The notes under the pieces were generated by a model. The model saw nothing but the letters and a program-made list of their open reading frames with translations. It searched no databases and was not told the origin of the DNA. 64,000 bases of DNA from Sphingomonas tagetis (GTDB lineage Bacteria; Pseudomonadota; Alphaproteobacteria; Sphingomonadales; Sphingomonadaceae): contig NZ_JAMLDX010000005.1 in the NCBI RefSeq assembly GCF_024211275.1, positions 62,001 through 126,000 of the forward strand, in the 5' to 3' direction. Below, one piece after another: positions 25,419 through 33,004 of this stretch. Within the stretch, counting starts at the first letter, position 1; each line of letters opens with the position of its first letter. Made by a program: the position numbers and the translations under genes.

Positions 25419-26759
25419 TCAGCGCCGCCCGCCGCTCTTGGGCGCGCCGCCGGCCATGCGCGCGGGGGCGGCGGTGCGTGCGATCGTCTGGAGCGCGTAA
25501 TGCAGCTGGAAGTCCTCGACGCCCTTCTTCTTGAGCTCTTCCGGCGTCGCGGCGAAGCGCGGGTCGGTCTTGGTGTCTTCCTCGAGCACCGAATTGTCGA
25601 CCTTGGTCTCGTTGATCAGGTGACGGCGCAGATCGGCCTCGCGGAACACCGGCCGCGTCTTGTAATCGGCGTCGGTGAGCTGCGGCACGGCCAGATCGGG
25701 TTCGATCCCGCCTTCCTGAACCGAGCGGCCCGACGGCGTGTAATAGCGCGCGGTGGTCAACCTGAGCGCAGTGCGCGGCCCCAGCTGGAGCAGCGTCTGC
25801 ACCGATCCCTTGCCGAAGGTCTTCTCGCCCAGCACCAGCGCGCGGTGATGATCCTGCAGTGCGCCGGCGACGATCTCCGACGCCGAGGCGGTGCCGGCAT
25901 CGACCAGCACGACCAGCGGGAGGCCGCGGGCGAGGTCGTCGGACTTGGCGTACCAACGCTCGATATCCGCCTTGTCCCGCCCGCGCTGGCTGACGATCTC
26001 GCCATGCGCCAGGAACGCGTCGGTGACCTCGATCGCCTGAGTCAGCAGCCCGCCGCCATTGGCGCGCAAATCGATGACATAGCCCTTGGGTTTGCCGCCG
26101 AGCTGCTTCTCGATCGCGGCGATGCCGGCGCGCATGTCGGACGCGGTGGTCGCGCTGAAGGTGTTGATGTTGAGGATGCCGACACCGTCCTTGACCTCCC
26201 ACTTCACCGCCTTCTGGACGATGGTTTCGCGGGTCAGCGTGACGTCGAACGGCTTGTCGCGGCCGCGGCGGACGATGCGCAGCGCGATCTTCGAGCCCGG
26301 CTCGCCGCGCATCTGGCTGACCGCCTCGTCGAGCGTGCCGCCATAGATCAGCTTGTTGTCGATATGCGTGATGTAATCGCCGGACTTGATCCCGGCGCGC
26401 CAGGCGGGCGTGTCCTCGGTCGGGGTGATCACCTTGACCGCGCCGTCCTCGAGCGTGACCGACAGGCCGAGGCCGCCATAATTGCCCTCGGTCTGAAGGC
26501 GCATATTGTCGAACGCGACCGCATCGACATAGGAGCTGTGCGGATCGAGACTGGCGAGCATGCCGTCGATCGCGCCCTGCATCAGCTTCTTGTCGTCGAC
26601 CTTCTCGACATAATCCGCCTTCACGCGGTTGTAGACGTCCATGAACGCGTCGAGCTCGCGATAGCTCGACGTCTCGACGCTGGCCATCGCGCCAGTGGTG
26701 ACGGGGATCAGCGCAAGCGCGCCGACCGCGGCGGTGACCTGGAGAAGGGGACGGATCAT
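25419..26759 (-). CDS. ctpA: C-terminal processing peptidase CtpA (S41 family)
   Basis: A 446-residue periplasmic serine protease. Signal anchor PLLQVTAAVGALALIPVTTG; PDZ domain at about 85-170 with YGGLGLSV and GIKSGDYITHIDNK; S41 catalytic region with VDAGTASASEIVAGAL (Ser) and LGEKTFGKGSVQ (Lys), forming the Ser/Lys dyad. ATG 26759 gives the signal sequence. It follows the envC-like gene by 60 bases, a conserved neighbourhood in alphaproteobacteria. EnvC-like and CtpA proteins both act in peptidoglycan remodelling. Confidence 0.95.
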   Translation of the reverse strand: MIRPLLQVTAAVGALALIPVTTGAMASVETSSYRELDAFMDVYNRVKADYVEKVDDKKLMQGAIDGMLASLDPHSSYVDAVAFDNMRLQTEGNYGGLGLSVTLEDGAVKVITPTEDTPAWRAGIKSGDYITHIDNKLIYGGTLDEAVSQMRGEPGSKIALRIVRRGRDKPFDVTLTRETIVQKAVKWEVKDGVGILNINTFSATTASDMRAGIAAIEKQLGGKPKGYVIDLRANGGGLLTQAIEVTDAFLAHGEIVSQRGRDKADIERWYAKSDDLARGLPLVVLVDAGTASASEIVAGALQDHHRALVLGEKTFGKGSVQTLLQLGPRTALRLTTARYYTPSGRSVQEGGIEPDLAVPQLTDADYKTRPVFREADLRRHLINETKVDNSVLEEDTKTDPRFAATPEELKKKGVEDFQLHYALQTIARTAAPARMAGGAPKSGGRR

Positions 26760-26819
26760 GACGCTACTTTCTGCAAACAAGCTGAACTCAAGATAGACGA
26801 AAAGCACGCAAGGCGGAAA

Positions 26820-28010
26820 TCAATCCAGCAATTGCGCGAGATCGACCGGGCGGCCCTGACGGCGCAGCTCGACCATCACGCGCGGGGCGTCTCCTTGCGG
26901 GGCGCGGCCGAGCGAGCTGCCTTGCACGAGTTGATCGCCGACGCGCACCAGCACGCGGTCGAGTCCCGCCACCAGCGAGGTCCAGCCCGCGCCATGGTCG
27001 AGGATCACGATGTTGCGGTAGCGGCGGAAGCGCCCGGCATAGATCACGCGGCCACCGGTGGGGGCAACCACCTGCGCGCCCGGCCAGGTGGCGAGCGTGA
27101 GGCCGCGCGAGCGCACGCCCTCGGCGGACAGCTCGCCAAGGCCGGTGACCACCTGTCCCGCGACGGGAAGCCGATAGGGCGGCGGCGCAGCGCTGCGAGT
27201 AACCGGTGCAGGTGCTTCCGCACCCTCGACGCCGGGGCGCGGCAGTGGGCCGGGCAGCGATTCGAGCGCGGCGCGGGTCTCCGCCGCCGCGCCCATCGTA
27301 TCCATCAGATCGACCAGATCGCGCGCCTGCTCACCCAGCGCCAGCGCACGGTCGGATTCGAACATCGCGCCGCGGCGGTAATCGGCCGAGCGCAGGCTGT
27401 GCTCGGCTTCCATCTTCACCAAGGCCAGCCGCTCGTTCTGCAGCCGCGCGCGGCCGTCGCTCAGGCTGCGTTCGGCGAGCTGCGCGCCGTCGCGCAGGCG
27501 GCGGGTGCGCTCGACCTCGGCTCGAATCTCGCCGGTGCGCGCATGCACCACCGGCGCGACCGCGCTCAGCGCGGCGCGGACATGGACGATATCGGCGGTC
27601 GATCCCGGCTGGACCAGCCCGAGCAGCGCAGGGCGCCGCGCGAGCGATTGCAGCGCCGCGATCAGCCTTGCAACCGGCCCCTGCTGTTCGGCGAGGCGGA
27701 CGCGCTGAAGCCCAAGCATGCGGTCGACGATATCGATCCGCGCGCGCGCGGCGGCGATCTGCGCTTCGGCGGCCTGAATGCGGGCTGCGACCGCGGCCTC
27801 GCGCGTGCGGGCACGCTTGGCTTCGTCACGCTCGCTGGCGGCGGCGGTTTGCAGCGACCGCGCGCGCGCGTCGGCGTCCTGCGCAGCCTTGTTGGCGCTG
27901 GCAAGCTGCGTTCGCTGGTCGGTCAGGCTCGGCGTCTGCGCCAGCAGCGTGCCGCCACAGGCCGCCCCGATCAGCGTTCCGGCGATGGCGATGGCGGCGA
28001 GGCGGTGCAT
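26820..28010 (-). CDS. envC: EnvC-like murein hydrolase activator (M23/LytM domain)
   Basis: A 396-residue periplasmic protein. Signal peptide HRLAAIAIAGTLIGAACGG; long coiled coil (about 30-240) with EKAQAA-like repeats; C-terminal LytM domain (about 285-396) with GRVIYAGRFRRYRNIVILDHG. Zn-ligand residues expected in active M23 enzymes are not complete, as in EnvC, which activates amidases at the septum instead of cutting wall itself. Four bases separate it from rlmH. Confidence 0.88.
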   Translation of the reverse strand: MHRLAAIAIAGTLIGAACGGTLLAQTPSLTDQRTQLASANKAAQDADARARSLQTAAASERDEAKRARTREAAVAARIQAAEAQIAAARARIDIVDRMLGLQRVRLAEQQGPVARLIAALQSLARRPALLGLVQPGSTADIVHVRAALSAVAPVVHARTGEIRAEVERTRRLRDGAQLAERSLSDGRARLQNERLALVKMEAEHSLRSADYRRGAMFESDRALALGEQARDLVDLMDTMGAAAETRAALESLPGPLPRPGVEGAEAPAPVTRSAAPPPYRLPVAGQVVTGLGELSAEGVRSRGLTLATWPGAQVVAPTGGRVIYAGRFRRYRNIVILDHGAGWTSLVAGLDRVLVRVGDQLVQGSSLGRAPQGDAPRVMVELRRQGRPVDLAQLLD

Positions 28011-28014
28011 TTGC

Positions 28015-28437
28015 CTAGCCTTCGCGGTGATAGGGGTGGTTGGCAAGGATGCTGGTCACGCGCCACAATTGCTCGGCGAGCATCGCGCGCGCCATCAGAT
28101 GCGGCCAGGTCGCGCGCCCGAACGAGAGCAGCAGGTCGGCCTCGCGCCGTTCGGTATCGCCGAACCCGTCCGCCGCGCCGATCATGAAGCGGCACTCGCG
28201 CACCCCGTCGTCGCGCCACGCGCCAAGCCGTTCGGCCAGCACGCGCGACGGCAGGTTCTCCCCGGTCTCGTCCAGCAGGATGCGCCGCGTGCCGGGCGGC
28301 AGGTCGGGAATCTTGCCGCCGGTGTCGGGCAGTTCGGTGATCCTGTGCGGCCAAGTCACACGCTTCATATAGCGCGCCACCAGTTCAGCCTCGGGTCCGC
28401 GCCCGATGCGCCCGCGCGCGACAATGTGGAGTAGCAT
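28015..28437 (-). CDS. rlmH: 23S rRNA (pseudouridine-1915 N3) methyltransferase RlmH
   Basis: A 140-residue SPOUT methyltransferase that modifies helix 69 of 23S rRNA. LLDETGENLPSR, FMIGAADGFGD and the C-terminal LAEQLWRVTSILANHPYHR are family signatures, with the knot region intact. Length is slightly below E. coli (155). It lies downstream of rsfS, the standard order, but here separated from it by a long palindrome (28454-28535). Confidence 0.95.
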   Translation of the reverse strand: MLLHIVARGRIGRGPEAELVARYMKRVTWPHRITELPDTGGKIPDLPPGTRRILLDETGENLPSRVLAERLGAWRDDGVRECRFMIGAADGFGDTERREADLLLSFGRATWPHLMARAMLAEQLWRVTSILANHPYHREG

Positions 28438-28453
28438 GTTTTAGTTGAGGTTT

Positions 28454-28535
28454 GCCGCACCAGCCCGCTCCCCCACCCGGCCACCCATAGGATACTGGCG
28501 TTGGGTGGCCGGGTGGGGGAGCGGGCTGGTGCGGC
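28454..28535. repeat. Dispersed palindromic repeat, copy B (longest arms)
   Basis: Perfect 34-bp arms (28454-28487 and 28502-28535) around a 14-base spacer TAGGATACTGGCGT. The arm core is shared with copies A and C. It sits inside the rsfS-rlmH gene pair, 17 bases upstream of the rlmH start, so a transcript would fold into a very stable hairpin there. Confidence 0.85.
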
Positions 28536-28549
28536 GCATCGAACGAAAC

Positions 28550-28948
28550 TCAGGCGGTGCCGGAAGGTCCATCGCCGAACGCCCACATGCGCTCGAGATT
28601 GTAGAAGCTGCGCACTTCGGGGCGGAACAGGTGGACGATCACGTCGCCCGCATCGATCAGCACCCAGTCGGCGGTCGGCAGCCCCTCGATCCGCGGGTTG
28701 CGGCCGAATTCGGCCTTGATCTTCTCGGCGAGCTTCTGCGCCATCGACGCGACCTGGCGGGTCGAGCGGCCGCTCGCCACCACCATGTAGTCGGCGATGC
28801 TGCTCTTGCCCGCGAGCGGGATCGAGACGGTCTCGACCGCCTGATCGTCGTCGAGCGAGGCCAGGATCAGGCTGTGCAGCGCGTCGGCGTCGTCCCGCGC
28901 ACCGTTTGCGGCGGGGGTCGGCGGCGACACGTGGGGGGATGCGTTCAA
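28550..28948 (-). CDS. rsfS: Ribosome silencing factor RsfS
   Basis: A 132-residue protein that binds ribosomal protein uL14 and prevents subunit joining in slow growth. The Iojap/RsfS core is DDDQAVETVSIPLAGKSSIADYM, then VASGRSTRQVASMAQKL and ADWVLIDAGDVIVHLFRPEVRSFYNLERMW. About 20 extra residues precede it. It starts eight bases after the nadD stop, the conserved nadD-rsfS order. Confidence 0.95.
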   Translation of the reverse strand: MNASPHVSPPTPAANGARDDADALHSLILASLDDDQAVETVSIPLAGKSSIADYMVVASGRSTRQVASMAQKLAEKIKAEFGRNPRIEGLPTADWVLIDAGDVIVHLFRPEVRSFYNLERMWAFGDGPSGTA

Positions 28949-28956
28949 GGTGGCTC

Positions 28957-29580
28957 CTAGTCTGAGGTGTCGGGCGTGCTGTTTGTTGGGGACGGCGAAA
29001 AACGCCGATGCCAGGCAGGGTCGGCGGCGCGAAGGCGTGTCGCCGAAGTCGGATCAGGGCGGAAGCGCAGCAGCACCAGGGCCGGCAAACTCCAACTCGT
29101 CCAGTTCTTCGCCTGGCCTGCGGGCCGCACATAGCGCCGCAGCCAACCCATGGCAGGACTTGCATGGGCGTCGCGATCATAGCCCGGGCGCGCGATTACC
29201 GCAATCGGAACCTGCCGCGCGATCGTGCGCCAGCCCTTCCACCGGTCGAACTGTGCGAGATTGTCGGCACCCATCAGCCACACGAAGCGGTGCCTGGGGT
29301 AAAGCCGGGGCAATTTGGTCAGCGTATCGACGGTGAAGCGCGTCCTGAGCCGCTTCTCCACCGCGCTCGGCCGGATCGGCGCGTGCCTCGCCATCGCACG
29401 GGCCGAGGCGATGCGCGCAGCGAACGGCGCCATCCCCTGCGCCTCCTTGAGCGGATTGCCCGGCGACACCAGCCACCAGACTTCGTCGAGTTCGAGCGCG
29501 CGCAGTGCATGGAGCGAGATCGCACGGTGCCCGCGATGCGCTGGGTTGAACGACCCGCCGAGAAGGCCGATGCGTTTCAA
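28957..29580 (-). CDS. nadD: Nicotinate-nucleotide adenylyltransferase NadD
   Basis: A 207-residue essential enzyme making deamido-NAD. The N-terminal GLLGGSFNPAHRGH nucleotide-binding motif is complete, as are FVWLMGADNLAQFDRW and the ISLHALRALELDEVWWLVSPGNPLK region. The SxxR-type C-terminal motif is degenerate (SATRLRA), and the tail is long and basic. The start codon is TTG at 29580-29578, overlapping the stop of the upstream toxin gene (TTGA), so nadD translation is probably coupled to the toxin reading frame. Confidence 0.93.
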   Translation of the reverse strand: MKRIGLLGGSFNPAHRGHRAISLHALRALELDEVWWLVSPGNPLKEAQGMAPFAARIASARAMARHAPIRPSAVEKRLRTRFTVDTLTKLPRLYPRHRFVWLMGADNLAQFDRWKGWRTIARQVPIAVIARPGYDRDAHASPAMGWLRRYVRPAGQAKNWTSWSLPALVLLRFRPDPTSATRLRAADPAWHRRFSPSPTNSTPDTSD

Positions 29581-29864
29581 GGCTCGACTTGCCAGTCCTC
29601 GCGCTCATGTTGCACGCGCAAGACCTGAACAACGCCATCGACGAGCCGGTACAGAATGATGTGTGGTGTATCGATCACGCGAAGCGCGCGGCTTCCGTGA
29701 GCGATCGGTCGACCGCCATGGGGAAAGTCTTCAAGGAATCGTGCCCGCCGGCGAATATGGATCAGCGTAACCAACGCAATCTCGGGACGGGCATGTTCGC
29801 TGAGCCATGCGTCGATCTCGCGAAGATCGGCCAGCGCGGGCGCAGTCCAGTCTAGTTGCGGCAT
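29577..29864 (-). CDS. ParE/RelE-family toxin
   Basis: A 95-residue toxin of the ParE/RelE plasmid-stabilisation superfamily. Family features are TAPALADLREIDAWLSEHARP, ARFLEDFPHGGRP and the C-terminal VIDTPHIILYRLVDGVVQVLRV followed by HEREDW. ParE members poison gyrase; RelE members cut mRNA at the ribosome, and the sequence fits ParE better. It overlaps its antitoxin by 13 bases and its stop overlaps the nadD TTG start. Appears intact. Confidence 0.85.
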   Translation of the reverse strand: MPQLDWTAPALADLREIDAWLSEHARPEIALVTLIHIRRRARFLEDFPHGGRPIAHGSRALRVIDTPHIILYRLVDGVVQVLRVQHEREDWQVEP

Positions 29865-30115
29865 CGCGCCTCATGCTTGGCGATCATCGCGTCCAGCTCA
29901 GCCATGACGACCTCATGGGGAATCAGGTCGCCGCGATCAGCAGCGTCGATACCGACCTGAACAAACGCCATGAAATCGGCTTCGCTTTCCGCCACACGAC
30001 GGATTGCTTCGGCAGCGAAGTCTGCGCGGCTTCGCCCCTTGGCTGCTGCCAAGCGATCGACCAGATCGAGCGTGTCAGGATCAAGCCTGGCAGTGATGAC
30101 GGCTGTCTTGCTCAT
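29852..30115 (-). CDS. Ribbon-helix-helix antitoxin
   Basis: An 87-residue antitoxin. The N terminus is a ribbon-helix-helix DNA-binding domain (TAVITARLDPDTLDLVDRLAAAKGRSRADF), followed by a helical toxin-neutralising tail (MAELDAMIAKHEARC). ATG 30115 is favoured; an upstream start at 30124 would lie inside the operator. It overlaps the toxin gene, the usual antitoxin-first order, and should repress its own promoter through the AT-rich palindrome just upstream. Confidence 0.85.
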   Translation of the reverse strand: MSKTAVITARLDPDTLDLVDRLAAAKGRSRADFAAEAIRRVAESEADFMAFVQVGIDAADRGDLIPHEVVMAELDAMIAKHEARCRN

Positions 30116-30123
30116 AAAATACA

Positions 30124-30138
30124 TGTATACAATTGTAT
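30124..30138 (-). promoter_or_regulatory. Operator/promoter of the toxin-antitoxin pair
   Basis: Two overlapping palindromes, TGTATACA (30124-30131) and ATACAATTGTAT (30127-30138), 8-9 bases before the antitoxin start in the 31-base gap after proA. The stretch is strikingly AT-rich for this genome and fits a ribbon-helix-helix operator that includes a -10 element. Confidence 0.6.
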
Positions 30139-30146
30139 TCAGAGAT

Positions 30147-31403
30147 TCAAGGCCGGGTCTGACCGGTCCCCCGGACGACCCATTTGTACGTCGTCAGCCC
30201 CTCCAGCGCGACCGGGCCGCGGGCGTGCAGCCGTCCGGTGGCGATGCCGATCTCGGCGCCGAGGCCAAACTCGCCGCCATCGGCGAATTGAGTCGAGGCG
30301 TTCCACATCACGATCGCGCTGTCGACGCCGTTCAGGAAGCGCTCGGCGGTCGCGGCATCGCCGGTTACGATCGCGTCGGTATGGTGCGATCCATGCGCCG
30401 CGATGTGCGCCATCGCGCCCTCGACGCCATCGACCCGCTTCACCGAGAGGATCGAGTCGAGATATTCGGTGTCCCAATCCTCGGCATTGGCGGCCACGAC
30501 GCGCGGCTCGATCGCGCGGATATCGGCATCGCCGCGCAGCTCGCAGCCGGTGTCGGCCAGCGCCGCCAGCATCGGCGCCGGATCGGCGAAGGCGCGGTCG
30601 ATCAGCAGCGTCTCGGTCGCGCCGCAAATGCCGGTGCGGCGCATCTTGGCGTTGACCGCCAGCTCGCGCGCCATCGCCGGATCGGCGGCGCCGTCGATGT
30701 AGGTGTGGTTGATCCCGTCGAGATGCGCGAGCACCGGCACGCGCGCCTCCTCCTGCACGCGCGCGACCAGGCTCTTGCCGCCGCGCGGCACCACCATGTC
30801 GATCGCGCCATCGGCGCGCAGCATCGCCCCCACTGCCGCCCGGTCGGTGGTCGGCACCAGCTGCGCTGCGTCGGCGGGCAACCCGGCCTGCGCCAGCCCG
30901 GCGGCGAACGCCGCATGGATCGCGCGGTTGCTGTGCGCGGCTTCCGAGCCGCCGCGCAGGATCGCGGCATTGCCGCTCATCACGCACAATGCCGCTGCGT
31001 CGGCGGTGACGTTGGGACGGCTTTCATAGATGATGCCGATCACCCCGATCGGTACGCGCACGCGGCTGAGTTGCAAGCCGTTAGGCCGCTCGCTGCGGCT
31101 GATCGTGTCGCCCACCGGATCGGGCAAAGCCGCGACCGCCTCGACCCCTTGCGCCGCGCCTTCCAGCCGCGCCGGATCGAGCCGCAGCCGGTCGAGCAGC
31201 GCGCCCGACAGCCCGTTCGCCTCGCCTGCCGCGACATCCCTGGCATTGGCGGCGAGGATCGCGTCGGCCTGCGCCCGCATCGCGGCGGCGGCGGCACGCA
31301 GGCCCTCGGCCTTGCGCGCGGTCGGCAATCCGGCGAGCCTCCCGGCGGCGGTGCGGGCGCGCTGGCCCATCTCGGCGATCAGTTGTTCAGGATTCTGGTC
31401 CAT
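30147..31403 (-). CDS. proA: Glutamate-5-semialdehyde dehydrogenase ProA
   Basis: A 418-residue NADPH-dependent enzyme of proline synthesis, reducing gamma-glutamyl phosphate. Catalytic Cys260 is in [12 protein letters not shown]; cofactor and family motifs include [18 protein letters not shown] and [12 protein letters not shown]. Full length. The usual alphaproteobacterial neighbour nadD is displaced by a toxin-antitoxin pair inserted immediately after the proA stop. Confidence 0.96.
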   Translation of the reverse strand: MDQNPEQLIAEMGQRARTAAGRLAGLPTARKAEGLRAAAAAMRAQADAILAANARDVAAGEANGLSGALLDRLRLDPARLEGAAQGVEAVAALPDPVGDTISRSERPNGLQLSRVRVPIGVIGIIYESRPNVTADAAALCVMSGNAAILRGGSEAAHSNRAIHAAFAAGLAQAGLPADAAQLVPTTDRAAVGAMLRADGAIDMVVPRGGKSLVARVQEEARVPVLAHLDGINHTYIDGAADPAMARELAVNAKMRRTGICGATETLLIDRAFADPAPMLAALADTGCELRGDADIRAIEPRVVAANAEDWDTEYLDSILSVKRVDGVEGAMAHIAAHGSHHTDAIVTGDAATAERFLNGVDSAIVMWNASTQFADGGEFGLGAEIGIATGRLHARGPVALEGLTTYKWVVRGTGQTRP

Positions 31404-31475
31404 GCCCGCCCGCTATCACGCCAGCACGGCAAAGTCCCTATCGCGCGCGCTTTGCATCGCGGATAGCATGGCTTC

Positions 31476-32525
31476 ATGGGGGAATTCGACGCAGCCGGCG
31501 ATGTCGTCAGCGGAGCCTTGCTCGGCCGCGCGGTCGAGCAGCGGCATGGCGAGGCGCATGCCGAGCATGGCGGCCTGTGCCTCAATTGCGGTACCGCGCT
31601 GGTCGGCCCGCACTGCCACCGCTGCGGCCAGGTCGGCCATGTCCACCGCACGATCGGCGCGATCGGGCACGAAATCCTCCACGGCGTCGTCCATTTCGAC
31701 GGCAAATTGTGGCATACGCTGCCGCTCTTGTTCTTCCGCCCCGGCCAGCTCACGCGCCGCTACATCCATGGCGAGCGCGCCTATTTCGTCTCGCCGATGG
31801 CGATGTTCCTGTTCTCGGTTTTCACGATGTTCGCGGTGCTGCAGATCATGGGCATCTCACCGCCGGCGGAGATCGGCACTGATCAGTTCCGCCAGGGCCT
31901 CGTCTTCGCGACCAAGAAGACCGAGGACAAGCTCGCCGACGTCAAGGCCGCCCGCGCCACCGCCGAACCGGGCAGCGAGCGTGCCAGGCGGCTCGACCGT
32001 CAGGTCACGGGGCTGACCGACGAGCTCCAGCGGCTCAGGACCGCGCCGGTGTCGATCGGCAACACGCGCTTCATCGGCAACACCAAGACCGGCTGGGCAC
32101 GGCTCGATAAGGGCATCGAAAAGGCCAGCAAGAACCCCGGTCTCGCGCTCTACAAATTGCAGACCAACAGCTACAAGTTCAGCTGGGCGCTGATCCCGCT
32201 GTCGATCCCGTTCGTGTGGCTGCTGTTCGCGTGGAAGCGGCAGTACAAAGGCTATGACCACGCGGTGTTCGTGACCTATTCGCTCGCGTTCATGTCGCTG
32301 CTGTTCATCCTGCTGACCTTGGCCGGCGCGCTGGGACTGAGCGGCGGCAACATCGCGCTGGTGGCGCTGACCGCGCCACCGTTACACATCTTCTTCCAGC
32401 TCAAGGGCGCCTATCGCCTGCGCGGGTGGAGCGCGCTGCTGCGCACGATCGTGCTGCTGTGGCTGATCACCTTCGTCGTGTTGATCTTCGGCCTGCTGCT
32501 GCTCACGCTGGGGCTGGTCGGCTGA
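31476..32525 (+). CDS. DUF3667 zinc-ribbon membrane protein
   Basis: A 349-residue protein. The N-terminal zinc ribbon CLNCGTALVGPHCHRCGQ (about 35-52) is the DUF3667 mark. It is followed by FDGKLWHTLPLLFFRPGQLTRR, a hydrophobic segment (about 107-127), a charged helical region (about 150-190) and three or four more membrane segments (about 235-349). Inner-membrane protein of unknown function. Divergent from proA; it converges directly (no gap) on the next small exported-protein gene. Confidence 0.85.
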   Translation: MGEFDAAGDVVSGALLGRAVEQRHGEAHAEHGGLCLNCGTALVGPHCHRCGQVGHVHRTIGAIGHEILHGVVHFDGKLWHTLPLLFFRPGQLTRRYIHGERAYFVSPMAMFLFSVFTMFAVLQIMGISPPAEIGTDQFRQGLVFATKKTEDKLADVKAARATAEPGSERARRLDRQVTGLTDELQRLRTAPVSIGNTRFIGNTKTGWARLDKGIEKASKNPGLALYKLQTNSYKFSWALIPLSIPFVWLLFAWKRQYKGYDHAVFVTYSLAFMSLLFILLTLAGALGLSGGNIALVALTAPPLHIFFQLKGAYRLRGWSALLRTIVLLWLITFVVLIFGLLLLTLGLVG

Positions 32526-32891
32526 TCATTTACACGGATAGCGTTTGCGCATCATCGCATAGAAGGCCGTCTTGACGCTCATCCCGCGCTGCGCCGCCGG
32601 GATCGCCTCGAATTCGCTGAGCAGGTCCTTGCTGGTTAGCTTGGCCTTGCCCTTGGGCGGCGGGCAGCTGTGCGGGGTGCGCCCCGCCGCGCGTGCGCCC
32701 TCGATATCGGTGCGATAGGCTTCGCCGACCGCCTTCATCTCGGTGGTCAGCAGCTTGATGTCGGGCGAGCCCATCGCGAACAGCCCCTTGGCCTTGAGCC
32801 CGCTCACCTTGGCGAGGAATTCGGCCACGCTCATCGCCTGCGCGCTTGCCGGCAGGGCGACCAGCGCCGCGATCATCATCAGTTTCTTCAT
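32526..32891 (-). CDS. Small exported protein, Rap1a/Tai-like C terminus
   Basis: A 121-residue protein with signal peptide MKKLMMIAALVALPASAQA. The mature domain is helical; two Cys (SCPPPKGKAK and the terminal YPCK) probably form a disulfide. The C-terminal half, with its AAQRGMSVKTAFYAMMRKRYP segment split by the Cys spacing, loosely resembles Rap1a/Tai immunity-type proteins, but no effector gene is nearby. Treated as hypothetical. Its stop abuts that of the DUF3667 gene. Confidence 0.7.
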   Translation of the reverse strand: MKKLMMIAALVALPASAQAMSVAEFLAKVSGLKAKGLFAMGSPDIKLLTTEMKAVGEAYRTDIEGARAAGRTPHSCPPPKGKAKLTSKDLLSEFEAIPAAQRGMSVKTAFYAMMRKRYPCK

Positions 32892-33004
32892 ACGCTTACT
32901 CTCCGATACCGCGACCGATATCGACCGATTATGGCGGCATGCAGGCGCTTCACAGTCGCGCGCGGCCCGCTAAAGTCGCGGCGTTTTCCACGGGGGTTCG
33001 ACGA

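Noticed and set aside
25500..28187. Long + strand open frame of about 895 codons
   Set aside because: Antisense to ctpA and envC-like genes with intact motifs.
32526..32891. Rap1a/Tai immunity protein and hence a hidden type VI effector pair
   Set aside because: Resemblance is limited to the C-terminal Cys-bounded half and no effector or secretion gene is adjacent.
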